A stretch of 64,000 nucleotides of DNA from Pseudorhodobacter sp. E13 (GCF_003991405.1 NZ_RPEN01000159.1:62001-126000), one strand, 5' to 3'. Numbered from the stretch's first letter, positions 1 to 8,840 are shown. Numbers and translations: made by a program. Notes: generated by a model from the sequence alone, not told the origin.

Positions 1-245
1 TATCCAACCGGCGCGTCCGCTGGGCCTTTGTCGATGATACCTGCCGCATCGGGCATTGGTATGAACAGGGCGAGGAAATCTGTTTCGTCTATGAACATGA
101 TGCCACCCCGCAATGCTGGACCTTCCATCTGATCGACGGCAAGCTGAAGGCGCGCTTCATCGCGGACCCGCCCAGAACCGAGCTGTCAGAGGTCAACCAA
201 ACCGATGAGCCTTTGGCCTGCACCGGGCCGGATGTGGGCGTGTAG
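1..245 (+). CDS. Hypothetical protein, C-terminal 80 codons (5' end outside window)
   Basis: An open frame enters from the left edge (first full codon at position 3) and stops with TAG at 243-245. The visible 80 residues contain several Trp and Cys residues (WAFVDDTCRIGHW, EEICFVYEH, QCWTFHLIDG). This looks like a small beta-rich, possibly exported domain of the kind found in short hypothetical proteins of Rhodobacterales. No catalytic motif is visible and I do not recognise the family. It converges on xseA, whose stop lies 94 bases downstream on the other strand. Codon usage matches the neighbours, so it is very likely a real gene. Confidence 0.6.
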   Translation, partial: SNRRVRWAFVDDTCRIGHWYEQGEEICFVYEHDATPQCWTFHLIDGKLKARFIADPPRTELSEVNQTDEPLACTGPDVGV

Positions 246-338
246 TTTCACTTTCCCAACATCCGCCCTGCGCGCTGCGCGATTTATCACCGGAAAACCC
301 TGCGGGCTTTGCGAGTAAACATCACAAAGCGAACATCG

Positions 339-1928
339 TCAGAACAAACGGCCCTGCCCGTCTGGCCCGGCGGGTGGTGTTTTGGGCGGCGTGGCTTTGG
401 CAGGCTTTGCCTCCGTTTTCAGGCCAAGGCGGCCATCGTGGAACTCTATCTCCAAGGCCCCTGCCCGCTCTGCCATGGCTTTGGAGGTGACAACCCCATC
501 CTCGCCCCGCACCACGGCATAGCCGCGCCGCAAGGTTTCAGCATAGCCCAAGGTCTGCCGCGTGCGGTCCAGCGCCTCCAACCGTTTGGTAAGGTCGGCA
601 AGGCGCAGGCTTTGGGCCGATTGCAGGCGCGTCTCCAGCCCGGTCAGTTTTTCGCGCGACCGGGCGATGTCGCGCCCCGCATCGGCGAAGGCACGGTCCA
701 ACGCGCGCGGCAGGCGGGCGGCAAGCAGGTCCAGCCGCTCCCCCGCGCGTTCGACCCGCCGCGCTTGCGCCATTCCCAAGGCGCGGGCGCGTTCGTCCAG
801 CCGGTCACGCCGCCGCGCCACCAGATCCAGCAACAGGCGCGGGCGCATCGGGGCGGCCACCCGGTCCAGCGCGCTGCGTTTGGTGCTGGTAGCCATCACC
901 AAAGCACCGCCCAAACGGCCTGACCACAGATCAAACCGCTGCGCAGACGCTTGGGTCAGCGTGTCCAACCGGGGCAAGGCCCGGCCCAGATCGCGCAGGC
1001 GCTGACCGCGCAGGCCCACCATCTGCGCAATGGCGCGGGACAGCCGCGCGCCTTGCCCGTCCAGCGCCGCCAACAATTCCATCCGCACCGGCACGGCCAT
1101 TTCTGCCGCCGCCGTAGGGGTAGGCGCGCGGCGGTCACTGGCGTAATCAATCAGCGTGGTATCGGTTTCATGCCCCACCGCCGAGATCAGCGGAATGTCA
1201 CTTTCTGCCGCGGCCCGCACCACGATTTCCTCGTTGAAGCCCCACAGATCCTCAAGCGACCCACCGCCCCGCGCCACGATAATCAGATCAGGCCGCGGGA
1301 TCGGCCCCCCCGGCGCAATCGCGTTGAAGCCACGGATCGCGGCGGCCACTTCGGGCGCGCAGGCTTGACCCTGCACAGCCACCGGCCACACCAACACATG
1401 ACGCGGAAAACGGTCGCGCAGGCGGTGCAGAATATCGCGGATCACCGCACCCGAAGGCGAGGTGACAACCCCGATCACCTTCGGCAAATACGGCAAAGGC
1501 CGTTTGCGCCCCGCATCAAACAAGCCTTCGGCGGCCAGTGCCTTTCGCCGCGCCTCCAGCATGGCCATCAAGGCACCAGCACCCGCTGGGGCGATATCTT
1601 CCACGATCAACTGATATTTCGACTGACCCGGAAAGGTGGTCATGCGGCCCGTGGCCACCACTTCCATCCCCTCCTCCGGGCGGACCTGCATTTTCGCAAC
1701 CTGCCCTTTCCACGAAATCGCGGCGATGACCGAACGGTCATCCTTCAGGTCGAAATACATATGCCCCGAGGCAGGCCGCGACACGCGCCCAATCTCGCCA
1801 CGCACGCGGACAAGGCCAAATTCCCCTTCGATCACCCGCTTCACCGCGCCTGAAAGTTCAGACACCGTGAATTCAGGGGAGTTTCCACTGGCACCACCTG
1901 CGGGGCCGTCTTCGAACAGGTCACTCAT
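339..1928 (-). CDS. xseA: Exodeoxyribonuclease VII large subunit
   Basis: Large subunit of exonuclease VII, which with XseB degrades single-stranded DNA to oligonucleotides in the cytoplasm. The 529-residue product has the N-terminal OB-fold region (about residues 18-115, SELSGAVKRVIEGEFG at the start) and the catalytic region with the hallmark motifs VARGGGSLEDLW, SAVGHETDTTLIDYASDRRA and APTPTAAAEMAVP at about 215-280. A long helical region and a Gly-rich C-terminal GYAVVR segment follow. Length is slightly above the usual 400-500 because of a Lys/Pro-rich tail. Its ATG lies 11 bases after the stop of the upstream membrane-protein gene, so the two are probably co-transcribed. xseB is not in the window. 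Confidence 0.96.
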   Translation of the reverse strand: MSDLFEDGPAGGASGNSPEFTVSELSGAVKRVIEGEFGLVRVRGEIGRVSRPASGHMYFDLKDDRSVIAAISWKGQVAKMQVRPEEGMEVVATGRMTTFPGQSKYQLIVEDIAPAGAGALMAMLEARRKALAAEGLFDAGRKRPLPYLPKVIGVVTSPSGAVIRDILHRLRDRFPRHVLVWPVAVQGQACAPEVAAAIRGFNAIAPGGPIPRPDLIIVARGGGSLEDLWGFNEEIVVRAAAESDIPLISAVGHETDTTLIDYASDRRAPTPTAAAEMAVPVRMELLAALDGQGARLSRAIAQMVGLRGQRLRDLGRALPRLDTLTQASAQRFDLWSGRLGGALVMATSTKRSALDRVAAPMRPRLLLDLVARRRDRLDERARALGMAQARRVERAGERLDLLAARLPRALDRAFADAGRDIARSREKLTGLETRLQSAQSLRLADLTKRLEALDRTRQTLGYAETLRRGYAVVRGEDGVVTSKAMAERAGALEIEFHDGRLGLKTEAKPAKATPPKTPPAGPDGQGRLF

Positions 1929-1939
1929 GCCTTAGCCTT

Positions 1940-2611
1940 TCAATCACCGCCGCAGCCGCCGCCATCGCTGTCACCGCCGCTGTCGCCCCCGCTGTGGTTT
2001 GACGCGCATGTCGCGCGCCCGCCACAACCGGACCCGCCGCAACCGCTGCTGTCTTTGCCGTTTTTCGCACCGAACCCGTCCAGCAGCAAGACAAAGCCCA
2101 CAACCAGCAACAACAGCCCAAGCAGCGCCAAGATCGGCGCCGCCGCCAGAACCGAGCCCGCAAGGCAAGCCACCCCGCCGACCATCAGCGCCACCGGCTT
2201 GCCCGATGGCCGCGCCGGCGCAGGCCACAGGGCGGTCGGCGGTTTGCCCCCGAATTCCGCGCGATACCGGGCCAGGGTGCGCCTGTAGGCCGGGTCTTTG
2301 GCAGGGGCTGGCCGGCCTTCGTGGTGGTTGATAACCCGGCCCAGAAGCAGCAGGCAAAAAGCGCCCTCATAGCGCGCTACGTCTTCCAGATGCAGGTGCC
2401 ACACCTCATCCACTGGCTTTGACGGGGCCAGAACCTCATCCGACACGGCCACCAAATAAATGAACCGCAAATAGGCCTCTACCCGCGAATGCGCCTCGCG
2501 CTTGGTCAGGCCCAGCGCCTGTGTGACCTGTTCCACCAGCCCACCCGCCGCCGGCGTTTCATAGTGAAACGCCATCAGACGGTTCCACAGGGCCGCATCT
2601 GTCAAGCTCAT
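1940..2611 (-). CDS. Membrane protein with GRDP-like N-terminus and Cys/Gly-rich tail
   Basis: I chose the ATG at 2611 (MSLTDAALWNRL), giving 223 residues; the frame stays open upstream but that part overlaps purD and does not look coding. Residues 1-110 are helical and contain VDEVWHLHLEDVARYE, which resembles the 'vDevWHtH' signature of glycine-rich-domain (GRDP-like) proteins. Residues about 143-180 form one long or two short hydrophobic helices. The last 40 residues are extremely rich in Gly, Cys, Ser and Asp (CGGSGCGG, GGGCGGD), as in TIGR04222-type membrane proteins. Function is unknown. It sits directly upstream of xseA and is divergent from purD, with about 100 bases between the start codons. 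Confidence 0.75.
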   Translation of the reverse strand: MSLTDAALWNRLMAFHYETPAAGGLVEQVTQALGLTKREAHSRVEAYLRFIYLVAVSDEVLAPSKPVDEVWHLHLEDVARYEGAFCLLLLGRVINHHEGRPAPAKDPAYRRTLARYRAEFGGKPPTALWPAPARPSGKPVALMVGGVACLAGSVLAAAPILALLGLLLLVVGFVLLLDGFGAKNGKDSSGCGGSGCGGRATCASNHSGGDSGGDSDGGGCGGD

Positions 2612-2650
2612 CCAAATTCCTTTTGCTGCCCTCTTGTCGCGTCTAAGCGG

Positions 2651-2679
2651 TTGTCGCGACCCTTTGCACAGACTATGAC
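2651..2679 (+). promoter_or_regulatory. Predicted sigma-70 promoter of purD
   Basis: TTGTCG at 2651-2656 and TATGAC at 2674-2679 are separated by 17 bases, in the short region between the divergent membrane-protein gene and purD. Seen in sequence only; the start point is not known. Confidence 0.45.
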
Positions 2680-2711
2680 GCTTGCCAACAAAGGCCAAGC
2701 GGGGGCGCGCG

Positions 2712-3974
2712 ATGAATATCTTGATTTTGGGCAGCGGCGGGCGGGAACACAGCCTTGCATGGGCGATCAAGCAAAACCCGAAATGTGACCGGCTGATCGT
2801 GGCACCGGGCAATGCGGGCATCGCCCAATTGGCCGAATGTGCCAGTTTCGACATCATGGACGGGGCCGCCGTGGTGGCCTTTTGCGAAGAAAACGCCGTA
2901 GATTTCGTGGTCGTCGGTCCCGAGGCACCCTTGGCCGCAGGCGTGGCCGATGCCACCCGCGCCGCAGGCTTGCTGACCTTCGGGCCTTCGGCTGCGGCGG
3001 CACGGCTGGAAGCCTCCAAAGCCTTTACCAAAGAGATTTGCGACGCCTGCGCCGCCCCCACCGCAGGCTATGCCCGCTTTACCGATGCGCAGGCCGCGCG
3101 GGACTATGTGACAGAACACGGCGCGCCTTTGGTCATCAAGGCCGATGGTCTGGCGGCGGGTAAAGGCGTCATCATGGGCATGACGCTGGACGAGGCCTTG
3201 GCCGGAATCGACGAGATTTTCGGCGGGGCCTTCGGCGCTGCCGGGGCCGAAGTGGTGATCGAGGAGTTCATGGAGGGCGAGGAAGCCAGCCTGTTCATCC
3301 TGTCCGATGGCACCAATGTATTGCCCATCGGCACCGCGCAAGACCACAAGCGCGTGGGCGAAGGCGATACCGGCCCCAACACAGGCGGCATGGGGGCCTA
3401 TAGCCCGGCACCCGTGCTGTCAGAGGCGGTGCTGGCGCAGGCGATGGATCAAATCGTGCGCCCGACCGTGGCCGAAATGGCGCGCCGCGGCACCCCGTTT
3501 GAAGGCGTGCTTTATGCCGGTTTGATGATCAAGGACGGCCACGCGCGGCTGGTGGAATATAACGTGCGCTTTGGCGACCCGGAATGTCAGGTGCTGATGA
3601 TGCGGCTTGGCGCGCAGGCGCTGGATCTGCTGCTGGCCTGCGCCAAAGGCGCATTGGCAGACACACAGGCCAATTGGGCCGAGGATCATGCGCTGACAGT
3701 GGTGATGGCGGCGAACGGCTACCCCGGCACGCCAGAAAAAGGCACCGTGATCAAGGGCTTGGACGCCCTGCCCGAAGACAGTTTCAACATGGTCTTTCAT
3801 GCAGGCACCGCGGCCCGCGATGGCGATGTCATTGCCACGGGCGGCCGCGTGCTGAACGTCACTTCACGCGGCGCATCGCTGGCCGAGGCGCAGGCCCGCG
3901 CCTATGCCATGGTCGATGCGATTGACTGGCCGGGCGGCTTTTGCCGCCGCGATATTGGCTGGCGGGCGCTGTAA
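2712..3974 (+). CDS. purD: Phosphoribosylamine--glycine ligase (GAR synthetase)
   Basis: ATP-dependent ligation of glycine to phosphoribosylamine, the second step of de novo purine synthesis, in the cytoplasm. The 420-residue product has the expected length and order: N-domain NILILGSGGREHSLAWAI, ATP-grasp segments LVIKADGLAAGKGVIMG and EEFMEGEEASLFILSDG, then the signature KRVGEGDTGPNTGGMGAY, and metal-binding YNVRFGDPECQ. I chose the ATG at 2712 because the protein N-terminus of this family starts there; an in-frame ATG 30 bases upstream only adds a basic stub. It has its own probable promoter. Confidence 0.97.
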   Translation: MNILILGSGGREHSLAWAIKQNPKCDRLIVAPGNAGIAQLAECASFDIMDGAAVVAFCEENAVDFVVVGPEAPLAAGVADATRAAGLLTFGPSAAAARLEASKAFTKEICDACAAPTAGYARFTDAQAARDYVTEHGAPLVIKADGLAAGKGVIMGMTLDEALAGIDEIFGGAFGAAGAEVVIEEFMEGEEASLFILSDGTNVLPIGTAQDHKRVGEGDTGPNTGGMGAYSPAPVLSEAVLAQAMDQIVRPTVAEMARRGTPFEGVLYAGLMIKDGHARLVEYNVRFGDPECQVLMMRLGAQALDLLLACAKGALADTQANWAEDHALTVVMAANGYPGTPEKGTVIKGLDALPEDSFNMVFHAGTAARDGDVIATGGRVLNVTSRGASLAEAQARAYAMVDAIDWPGGFCRRDIGWRAL

Positions 3975-4009
3975 CCCCAAAGCGCGCGGCGAAGGCGATC
4001 TTGGAATCA

Positions 4010-4034
4010 GGTATTTAGACCAAGATGAAATCAG
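4010..4034 (+). repeat. 25-bp dispersed intergenic repeat, copy 1
   Basis: Copy 1 of a 25-base element that ends in CCAAGATGAAATCAG and begins GGTATTT. Further copies are at 20486-20510, 51774-51798 and 55863-55887. This copy lies between purD and lysC and differs at two or three bases in the middle. Confidence 0.8.
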
Positions 4035-4058
4035 AACGCCTGCGGCATGATGCACCTC

Positions 4059-4087
4059 TTGCGCCCGCAAGGTTTGCCGCATAAGAA
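4059..4087 (+). promoter_or_regulatory. Possible sigma-70 promoter of lysC
   Basis: TTGCGC at 4059-4064 and TAAGAA at 4082-4087 with a 17-base spacer, 33 bases before the lysC ATG. The match is moderate and rests on sequence alone. Confidence 0.3.
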
Positions 4088-4119
4088 GCGCGCGAACTTC
4101 GGGGCCGTGGGAGGGATCC

Positions 4120-5379
4120 ATGCCGCTTCTCGTTATGAAATTTGGGGGAACCTCGGTTGCCGATCTGGCGCGCATCAAGAATGCCGCGCAGAAGGTAAAG
4201 CGCGAGGTAGAGCGTGGCTATGACGTGATCGTCATTGTCAGCGCGATGTCGGGCAAGACCAATGAACTGGTCGGCTGGGTCGAAAGCACCTCGCCGCTGT
4301 ATGATGCCCGCGAATATGACGCGGTTGTGTCCAGCGGCGAAAATGTGACCGCAGGCCTGATGGCGCTGACCTTGCAGGAAATGGATATCCCGGCCCGCAG
4401 CTGGCAAGGTTGGCAAGTGCCGATCAACACCACCTCGGCCCATGCGTCGGCGCGGTTTGTGTCGATCCCGCCGGACCATATCAACGCGAAATTCGCCGAA
4501 GGCTTCAAGGTGGCGGTGGTTGCAGGGTTTCAGGGCGTGTCGCCCGAAGGCCGCATCACCACGCTGGGGCGCGGCGGGTCGGATACCACAGCCGTGGCCT
4601 TTGCCGCCGCCTTCGGGGCCGAGCGTTGTGACATTTATACCGATGTCGATGGCATCTATACCACCGACCCGCGCATCACCTCCAAGGCGCGCAAACTGGA
4701 CCGCATCGCGTTTGAGGAAATGCTGGAACTGGCGTCCCTTGGGGCGAAGGTTCTGCAAACCCGCTCGGTCGAATTGGCGATGCGCTATAAGGTGCGTCTG
4801 CGCGTCCTGTCCTCCTTCGAGGATACGGATGAAAACTCTGGCACTCTTGTCTGTGACGAGGATGAAATCATGGAATCGAAAGTAGTTTCTGGCGTCGCCT
4901 ATTCGCGGGACGAGGCAAAGATCACCCTCGTCACCGTCGAGGATCGCCCCGGCATCGCCGCCGCCATCTTTGGCCCGCTGTCCGAAGCAGGTGTGAACGT
5001 CGATATGATCGTGCAGAACATCTCTGAAAAGGATTATGACGATCACCCCGGCGCCGTGACCGACATGACCTTTTCTTGCCCGGTCAACCAGGTGGCCCGC
5101 GCCCGCAAGGCGATGGAAGATGCCAAAGCGGCTGGCCAGATCAATTATGACGAATTGAACGTCGACAGTGATGTGGCCAAAGTATCCGTTGTGGGCATTG
5201 GCATGCGGTCACACGCGGGGGTTGCGGCGACTATGTTTAAGGCGCTTTCCTCGGAAAATGTGAATATTAAGGTCATTTCCACGTCCGAGATCAAAATCTC
5301 TGTGCTGATCGACCGGAAATATATGGAACTTGCGGTGCAAGCGCTTCATGATGCCTTTGAATTGGAAAAGGCGGACTGA
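4120..5379 (+). CDS. lysC: Aspartate kinase
   Basis: Phosphorylates aspartate at the head of the lysine, threonine and methionine pathway. The 419-residue protein has the kinase signature VMKFGGTSVADLARIKNAA at the N-terminus, LGRGGSDTTAVAFAAAF near 150, the YTDVDGIYTTDPRI loop, and two C-terminal ACT domains (about 265-340 and 345-415) that normally confer feedback inhibition by lysine/threonine. GTDLxR-type start is clear: ATG at 4120 follows GGAGGGA. Length fits the monofunctional class. ptsP starts 24 bases downstream on the same strand, an arrangement common in Rhodobacterales. thrC lies elsewhere in this window (24694-26079). Confidence 0.97.
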   Translation: MPLLVMKFGGTSVADLARIKNAAQKVKREVERGYDVIVIVSAMSGKTNELVGWVESTSPLYDAREYDAVVSSGENVTAGLMALTLQEMDIPARSWQGWQVPINTTSAHASARFVSIPPDHINAKFAEGFKVAVVAGFQGVSPEGRITTLGRGGSDTTAVAFAAAFGAERCDIYTDVDGIYTTDPRITSKARKLDRIAFEEMLELASLGAKVLQTRSVELAMRYKVRLRVLSSFEDTDENSGTLVCDEDEIMESKVVSGVAYSRDEAKITLVTVEDRPGIAAAIFGPLSEAGVNVDMIVQNISEKDYDDHPGAVTDMTFSCPVNQVARARKAMEDAKAAGQINYDELNVDSDVAKVSVVGIGMRSHAGVAATMFKALSSENVNIKVISTSEIKISVLIDRKYMELAVQALHDAFELEKAD

Positions 5380-5403
5380 CCCGCCTATCCCAAGCGGGGG
5401 AAC

Positions 5404-7647
5404 ATGCCGGAACGCAGTGAAAGCGACAGTCGCAAGCTTTTGAAGCGCTTGCGCGACAGCCTTGCCGAACGTGGTGAGGGGCAGGAGCGGCTGGACCGGA
5501 TCACCAGTTTGATCGCGGATTCGATGGGCACCGAGGTGTGTTCTATCTATCTCTTCCGCGATGCCGAAACGCTGGAACTCTGTGCGACCGAAGGGCTGTT
5601 GCCCGGCTCGGTGCACCAGACCCGGCTGCGGCTGGGCGAAGGGCTTGTGGGCCGCGTTGCCCGCACCGGTATTCCCGTCAACTCTGCGGATGCGCCCAAG
5701 GAAAAAGGGTTCCGCTTCATGCCCGAAACCGGGGAGGAGATTTTTTCGTCCTTCCTTGGTGTGCCGATCCAGCGCGTTGGCGAAAAGCTGGGCGTCTTGG
5801 TGGTGCAATCCAAAGCCGCGCGGCAATATTCCGAAGATGAGGTCTACGCGCTGGAAGTCGTCGCCATGGTTCTGGCCGAGATGACGGAACTTGGCGCCTT
5901 CCTTGGCGAGGGGGAGGCTTTGGGCGCGCTGCACAAGCAACCGGTGATGTTTCGCGGCGGCACCGGGCAGGAAGGCGCAGCCGAAGGCCATGTCTGGCTG
6001 CATGAGGCCCGCGTGGTTGTCACCAACCCCGTGGCCGATGATCCGCAAGCCGAAATCGAACGCATCCGCGCCGCCGTAGGGGAATTGCGCGTCTCGGTCG
6101 ATGACCTGCTGGCGGCGCAAAGCCTTGATAAGGACCAAAAGCAGGTGCTGGAGGCGTATCGGATGTTTGCCCATTCGCGCGGCTGGCTGCGCCGGATGGA
6201 AGAGGATATTCAGGCGGGCCTGTCGGCCGAAGCCGCTGTGGAAAAGGAACAATCCGCCGCGCGGGTGCGGCTGGGCCAGGTGCCGGACGCCTATTTGCGC
6301 GAACGCCTGCATGATCTGGATGACCTGTCGAACCGACTGCTGCGCATCCTGACCGGGCAAGGCAAGGACACCGGGGCCGAGATGCCGGAAAACCCGGTGC
6401 TGGTGGCCCGCAACATCGGCCCGGCGGAATTGCTGGATTACGGCAAGAAACTGCGCGGCGTTGTGCTGTCCGAAGGCTCTGTCGGCTCTCATGCCGCGAT
6501 TGTGGCGCGGGCTTTGGCTATCCCGCTTGTGATCAATGCCAAAGGCATCATCGAAGAGGCGCTGAACGGCGATCCCATTCTTGTGGATGGCGATCAGGGC
6601 ATCGCACACCTACGCCCCGAGGAAACGGTGGCCGCCGCTTTCCGCGACAAGATCGCCATGCAGGCCGAGGCGCAGCAGCGCTATGCAGGCTTGCGCGACA
6701 AACCTGCCCAATCCACCTGTGGCACCACGATCAGCTTGCAAATGAACGCGGGCCTGATGGCCGACCTGCCCAGCCTTGAAGGCTCGGGGGCCGAAGGCGT
6801 GGGCCTGTTCCGCACCGAATTGCAATTCCTGATCCGCAACCAGATGCCCAAACGGGATGAACTGGCCCGGCTTTACGCCCGCGTGATGGATGCCGCCAAA
6901 GGCCGCCGCGTCGCCTTCCGCACGCTGGATATCGGGTCGGACAAGGTGCTGCCCTATATGAAACCGCAGGATGAACCCAACCCCGCGATGGGCTGGCGTG
7001 CGATCCGCGTGGGGCTGGACAAGCCGGGTGTGTTGCGGATGCAGGCGCAGGCGCTGCTGCGCGCGGCCAATGGCCGCCCCTTGTCGATCATGTTTCCCTT
7101 CATCGCCGAACATGCGGAATTCGTGGCCGCGCGCGCGCATGTCATGGGCCAGTATGAACGCGAAAAGGCGATGGGGCACACCGTTCCCGCCCATTTTGAA
7201 ATCGGTGCGATGCTGGAAACCCCCAGCCTTGCCTTTGCCCCCCGCGCCTTCTTTGAGGCGGCGGATTTCATTTCGATCGGCGGCAATGACCTCAAGCAAT
7301 TCTTCTTTGCCGCCGACCGCGAGAATGAACGCGTGCGCCGCCGCTATGATACGCTGAACGCCTCATTCCTTGGCTTCATCCGTCAGATCGTGGCGCGCTG
7401 CGCGGAAACCGATACGCCACTGTCCTTTTGTGGCGAAGACGCGGGCCGCCCGGTGGAAGGCGTGTGCCTTGCCGCCATGGGCCTGCGCAGCCTGTCGATG
7501 CGCCCCGCCTCCATTGGTCCGGTCAAAAGCCTGATCCGCCGCACCGATCTGACCGCGCTGCGCGAGGTGATTGAAAGCGCCTGCGCCGAAGGGGCCGAAA
7601 CCGTGCGCCCCGCCGTGATGGATTTCTTTGCCCGCCAGCAAGGCTGA
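5404..7647 (+). CDS. ptsP: Phosphoenolpyruvate--protein phosphotransferase PtsP (EI-Ntr)
   Basis: First enzyme of the nitrogen-related phosphotransferase system: takes phosphate from PEP and passes it to NPr. Of 747 residues, about 1-175 form an N-terminal GAF sensor domain (SLIADSMGTEVCSIYLF, GEGLVGRVARTGIPV). The PEP-utilising N domain and swivel with the active-site His in SEGSVGSHAAIVARALAIPL (near 360) follow, then the TIM-barrel PEP-binding domain (VGLFRTELQFLIRN, FRTLDIGSDKVLPY, GAMLETPSLAF, SIGGNDLKQFFFAADREN, and SFCGEDAGRP with the C-terminal Cys). EI-Ntr normally senses glutamine and 2-oxoglutarate through GAF. NPr and EIIA-Ntr are not in the window. It is probably co-transcribed with lysC. 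Confidence 0.96.
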   Translation: MPERSESDSRKLLKRLRDSLAERGEGQERLDRITSLIADSMGTEVCSIYLFRDAETLELCATEGLLPGSVHQTRLRLGEGLVGRVARTGIPVNSADAPKEKGFRFMPETGEEIFSSFLGVPIQRVGEKLGVLVVQSKAARQYSEDEVYALEVVAMVLAEMTELGAFLGEGEALGALHKQPVMFRGGTGQEGAAEGHVWLHEARVVVTNPVADDPQAEIERIRAAVGELRVSVDDLLAAQSLDKDQKQVLEAYRMFAHSRGWLRRMEEDIQAGLSAEAAVEKEQSAARVRLGQVPDAYLRERLHDLDDLSNRLLRILTGQGKDTGAEMPENPVLVARNIGPAELLDYGKKLRGVVLSEGSVGSHAAIVARALAIPLVINAKGIIEEALNGDPILVDGDQGIAHLRPEETVAAAFRDKIAMQAEAQQRYAGLRDKPAQSTCGTTISLQMNAGLMADLPSLEGSGAEGVGLFRTELQFLIRNQMPKRDELARLYARVMDAAKGRRVAFRTLDIGSDKVLPYMKPQDEPNPAMGWRAIRVGLDKPGVLRMQAQALLRAANGRPLSIMFPFIAEHAEFVAARAHVMGQYEREKAMGHTVPAHFEIGAMLETPSLAFAPRAFFEAADFISIGGNDLKQFFFAADRENERVRRRYDTLNASFLGFIRQIVARCAETDTPLSFCGEDAGRPVEGVCLAAMGLRSLSMRPASIGPVKSLIRRTDLTALREVIESACAEGAETVRPAVMDFFARQQG

Positions 7648-7764
7648 CCCCGCTTCTGGCAGGTTTTCGCCAGCCGTTTGGCGACCCTTTGCAGGCTAAA
7701 TGCCCGCGACCGGCCCGAAAAGGGTTGAGGATTGCGACCCTCTCGCCCAAACTCCTCCACAGAT

Positions 7765-7780
7765 CATGCAAAATAGCATG
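7765..7780. promoter_or_regulatory. Dyad CATGC-N6-GCATG upstream of the TRAP receptor
   Basis: A perfect 5+5 base inverted repeat separated by six A/T-rich bases lies 27 bases before the receptor ATG and next to a TATACA-like hexamer (about 7784-7789). The position suits an operator for the cluster, but no binding protein can be assigned from sequence. Confidence 0.3.
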
Positions 7781-7806
7781 GCATATACACCTTGGAGGAG
7801 GACCCT

Positions 7807-8763
7807 ATGACGAAAATGACCGCAACCCTGCGCGGGCTGTTCGCTGGCGCCGTGATCGCAACGGCCCCCGTTGCATCGCATGCGCAAGAATTCATCAACG
7901 TCCTGACTGGCGGCACATCCGGCGTCTACTACCCGGTCGGCTCGGCGCTCGCCACGCTTTACGGCGAGAAAATTCCGAACGTGCAGGCGCAGGTGCAATC
8001 CACCAAAGCCAGCGTGGAAAACCTGAACCTGCTGCAACAGGGCAAAGGCGAACTGGCGCTGGCGCTTGGCGATTCGGTGAAATTCGCTTGGGAAGGCAAT
8101 GCCGATGTCGGTTTCAAAGAGCCGCTGGCAAAGCTGCGCGGTATTGCGGCGGCCTATCCGAACTATATCCAGATCGCGGCAACCGCTGACAGCGGCGTAA
8201 AAACCCTTGCCGATCTGAAAGGCAAAAGCCTGTCGGTCGGCGCGCCCAAATCCGGCACCGAGCTGAACGCCCGCGCCATTCTGGAAGCCGCAGGCATGAG
8301 CTATGACGATATGGCGAAGGTGGAATATCTGCCCTTCGCGGAATCGGTCGAATTGCAAAAGAACCGTCAGCTTGACGCCACGCTGCAATCGGCGGGCATC
8401 GGTGTGGCCTCGATCAAGGATCTGGCAACCGCCATGCCCACGCAAATCGTCTCGGTTCCTGCCGATGTGGTGGAAAAGCTGGGCGCGCCCTTTGTGCCGG
8501 GTGTGATTCCGGCGGGCACCTATGAAGGCCAGACCGAAGATGTCGCGACCGTGGCCGTGATGAACTTCTTTGTCACGCATGAGGATGTGTCCGAAGAAAC
8601 CGCCTATCAGATGACCAAACTGATGTTTGAAAACCTGCCCACGCTGGTGGCCGCGCATAAATCGGCTGAAAACATCACGCTGGACACCGCGCTGACTGGC
8701 ATGCCGATCCCGCTGCATCCGGGCGCCGAGCGCTATTACCGCGAAGTCGGCCTGATCAAGTAA
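7807..8763 (+). CDS. TAXI-family TRAP transporter periplasmic solute receptor
   Basis: Periplasmic substrate-binding protein of a TRAP transporter of the TAXI class (DctP partner role). The 318 residues begin with a signal peptide (basic start, hydrophobic core, cleavage near ASHAQE). The TAXI signature VLTGGTSGVYYPVGSALA follows. Two alpha/beta lobes come next, with VQSTKASVENLNLLQQGKGE and LKGKSLSVGAPKSGTELNAR. I chose the ATG at 7807: it has a perfect GGAGGAGG 6 bases upstream, whereas the upstream in-frame codon lies before it. Known TAXI receptors bind glutamate, glutamine or 2-oxoglutarate-like acids; the ligand here cannot be read from sequence. A strong hairpin separates it from the permease gene. 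Confidence 0.93.
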   Translation: MTKMTATLRGLFAGAVIATAPVASHAQEFINVLTGGTSGVYYPVGSALATLYGEKIPNVQAQVQSTKASVENLNLLQQGKGELALALGDSVKFAWEGNADVGFKEPLAKLRGIAAAYPNYIQIAATADSGVKTLADLKGKSLSVGAPKSGTELNARAILEAAGMSYDDMAKVEYLPFAESVELQKNRQLDATLQSAGIGVASIKDLATAMPTQIVSVPADVVEKLGAPFVPGVIPAGTYEGQTEDVATVAVMNFFVTHEDVSEETAYQMTKLMFENLPTLVAAHKSAENITLDTALTGMPIPLHPGAERYYREVGLIK

Positions 8764-8782
8764 TCCGCCAGACGGACCAATA

Positions 8783-8810
8783 GGGCGGCCCCTGACCAAG
8801 GGGGCCGCCC
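8783..8810 (+). terminator. Intra-operon hairpin between receptor and permease genes
   Basis: Perfect 10-bp stem GGGCGGCCCC / GGGGCCGCCC with an 8-base loop, followed by GTTTC rather than a T run. In binding-protein operons such structures protect the upstream message or cause partial termination, giving excess receptor over permease. That role is an inference here. Confidence 0.6.
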
Positions 8811-8840
8811 GTTTCATGACCGCAGGGGAGGGCGTCATTC

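Noticed and set aside
7648-7690. Terminator after ptsP (CTGGC/GCCAG and TCGCCA/TGGCGA hairpins)
   Set aside because: The two short stems are mutually exclusive and no T run follows either of them.
7655-7700. Possible sigma-54 promoters (TGGCGACCCTTTGC and TGGCAGGTTTTCGC) upstream of the TRAP receptor
   Set aside because: In both, the distance between the GG and GC dinucleotides is nine bases instead of the ten needed, and the regulator has a non-canonical sigma-54 contact loop.
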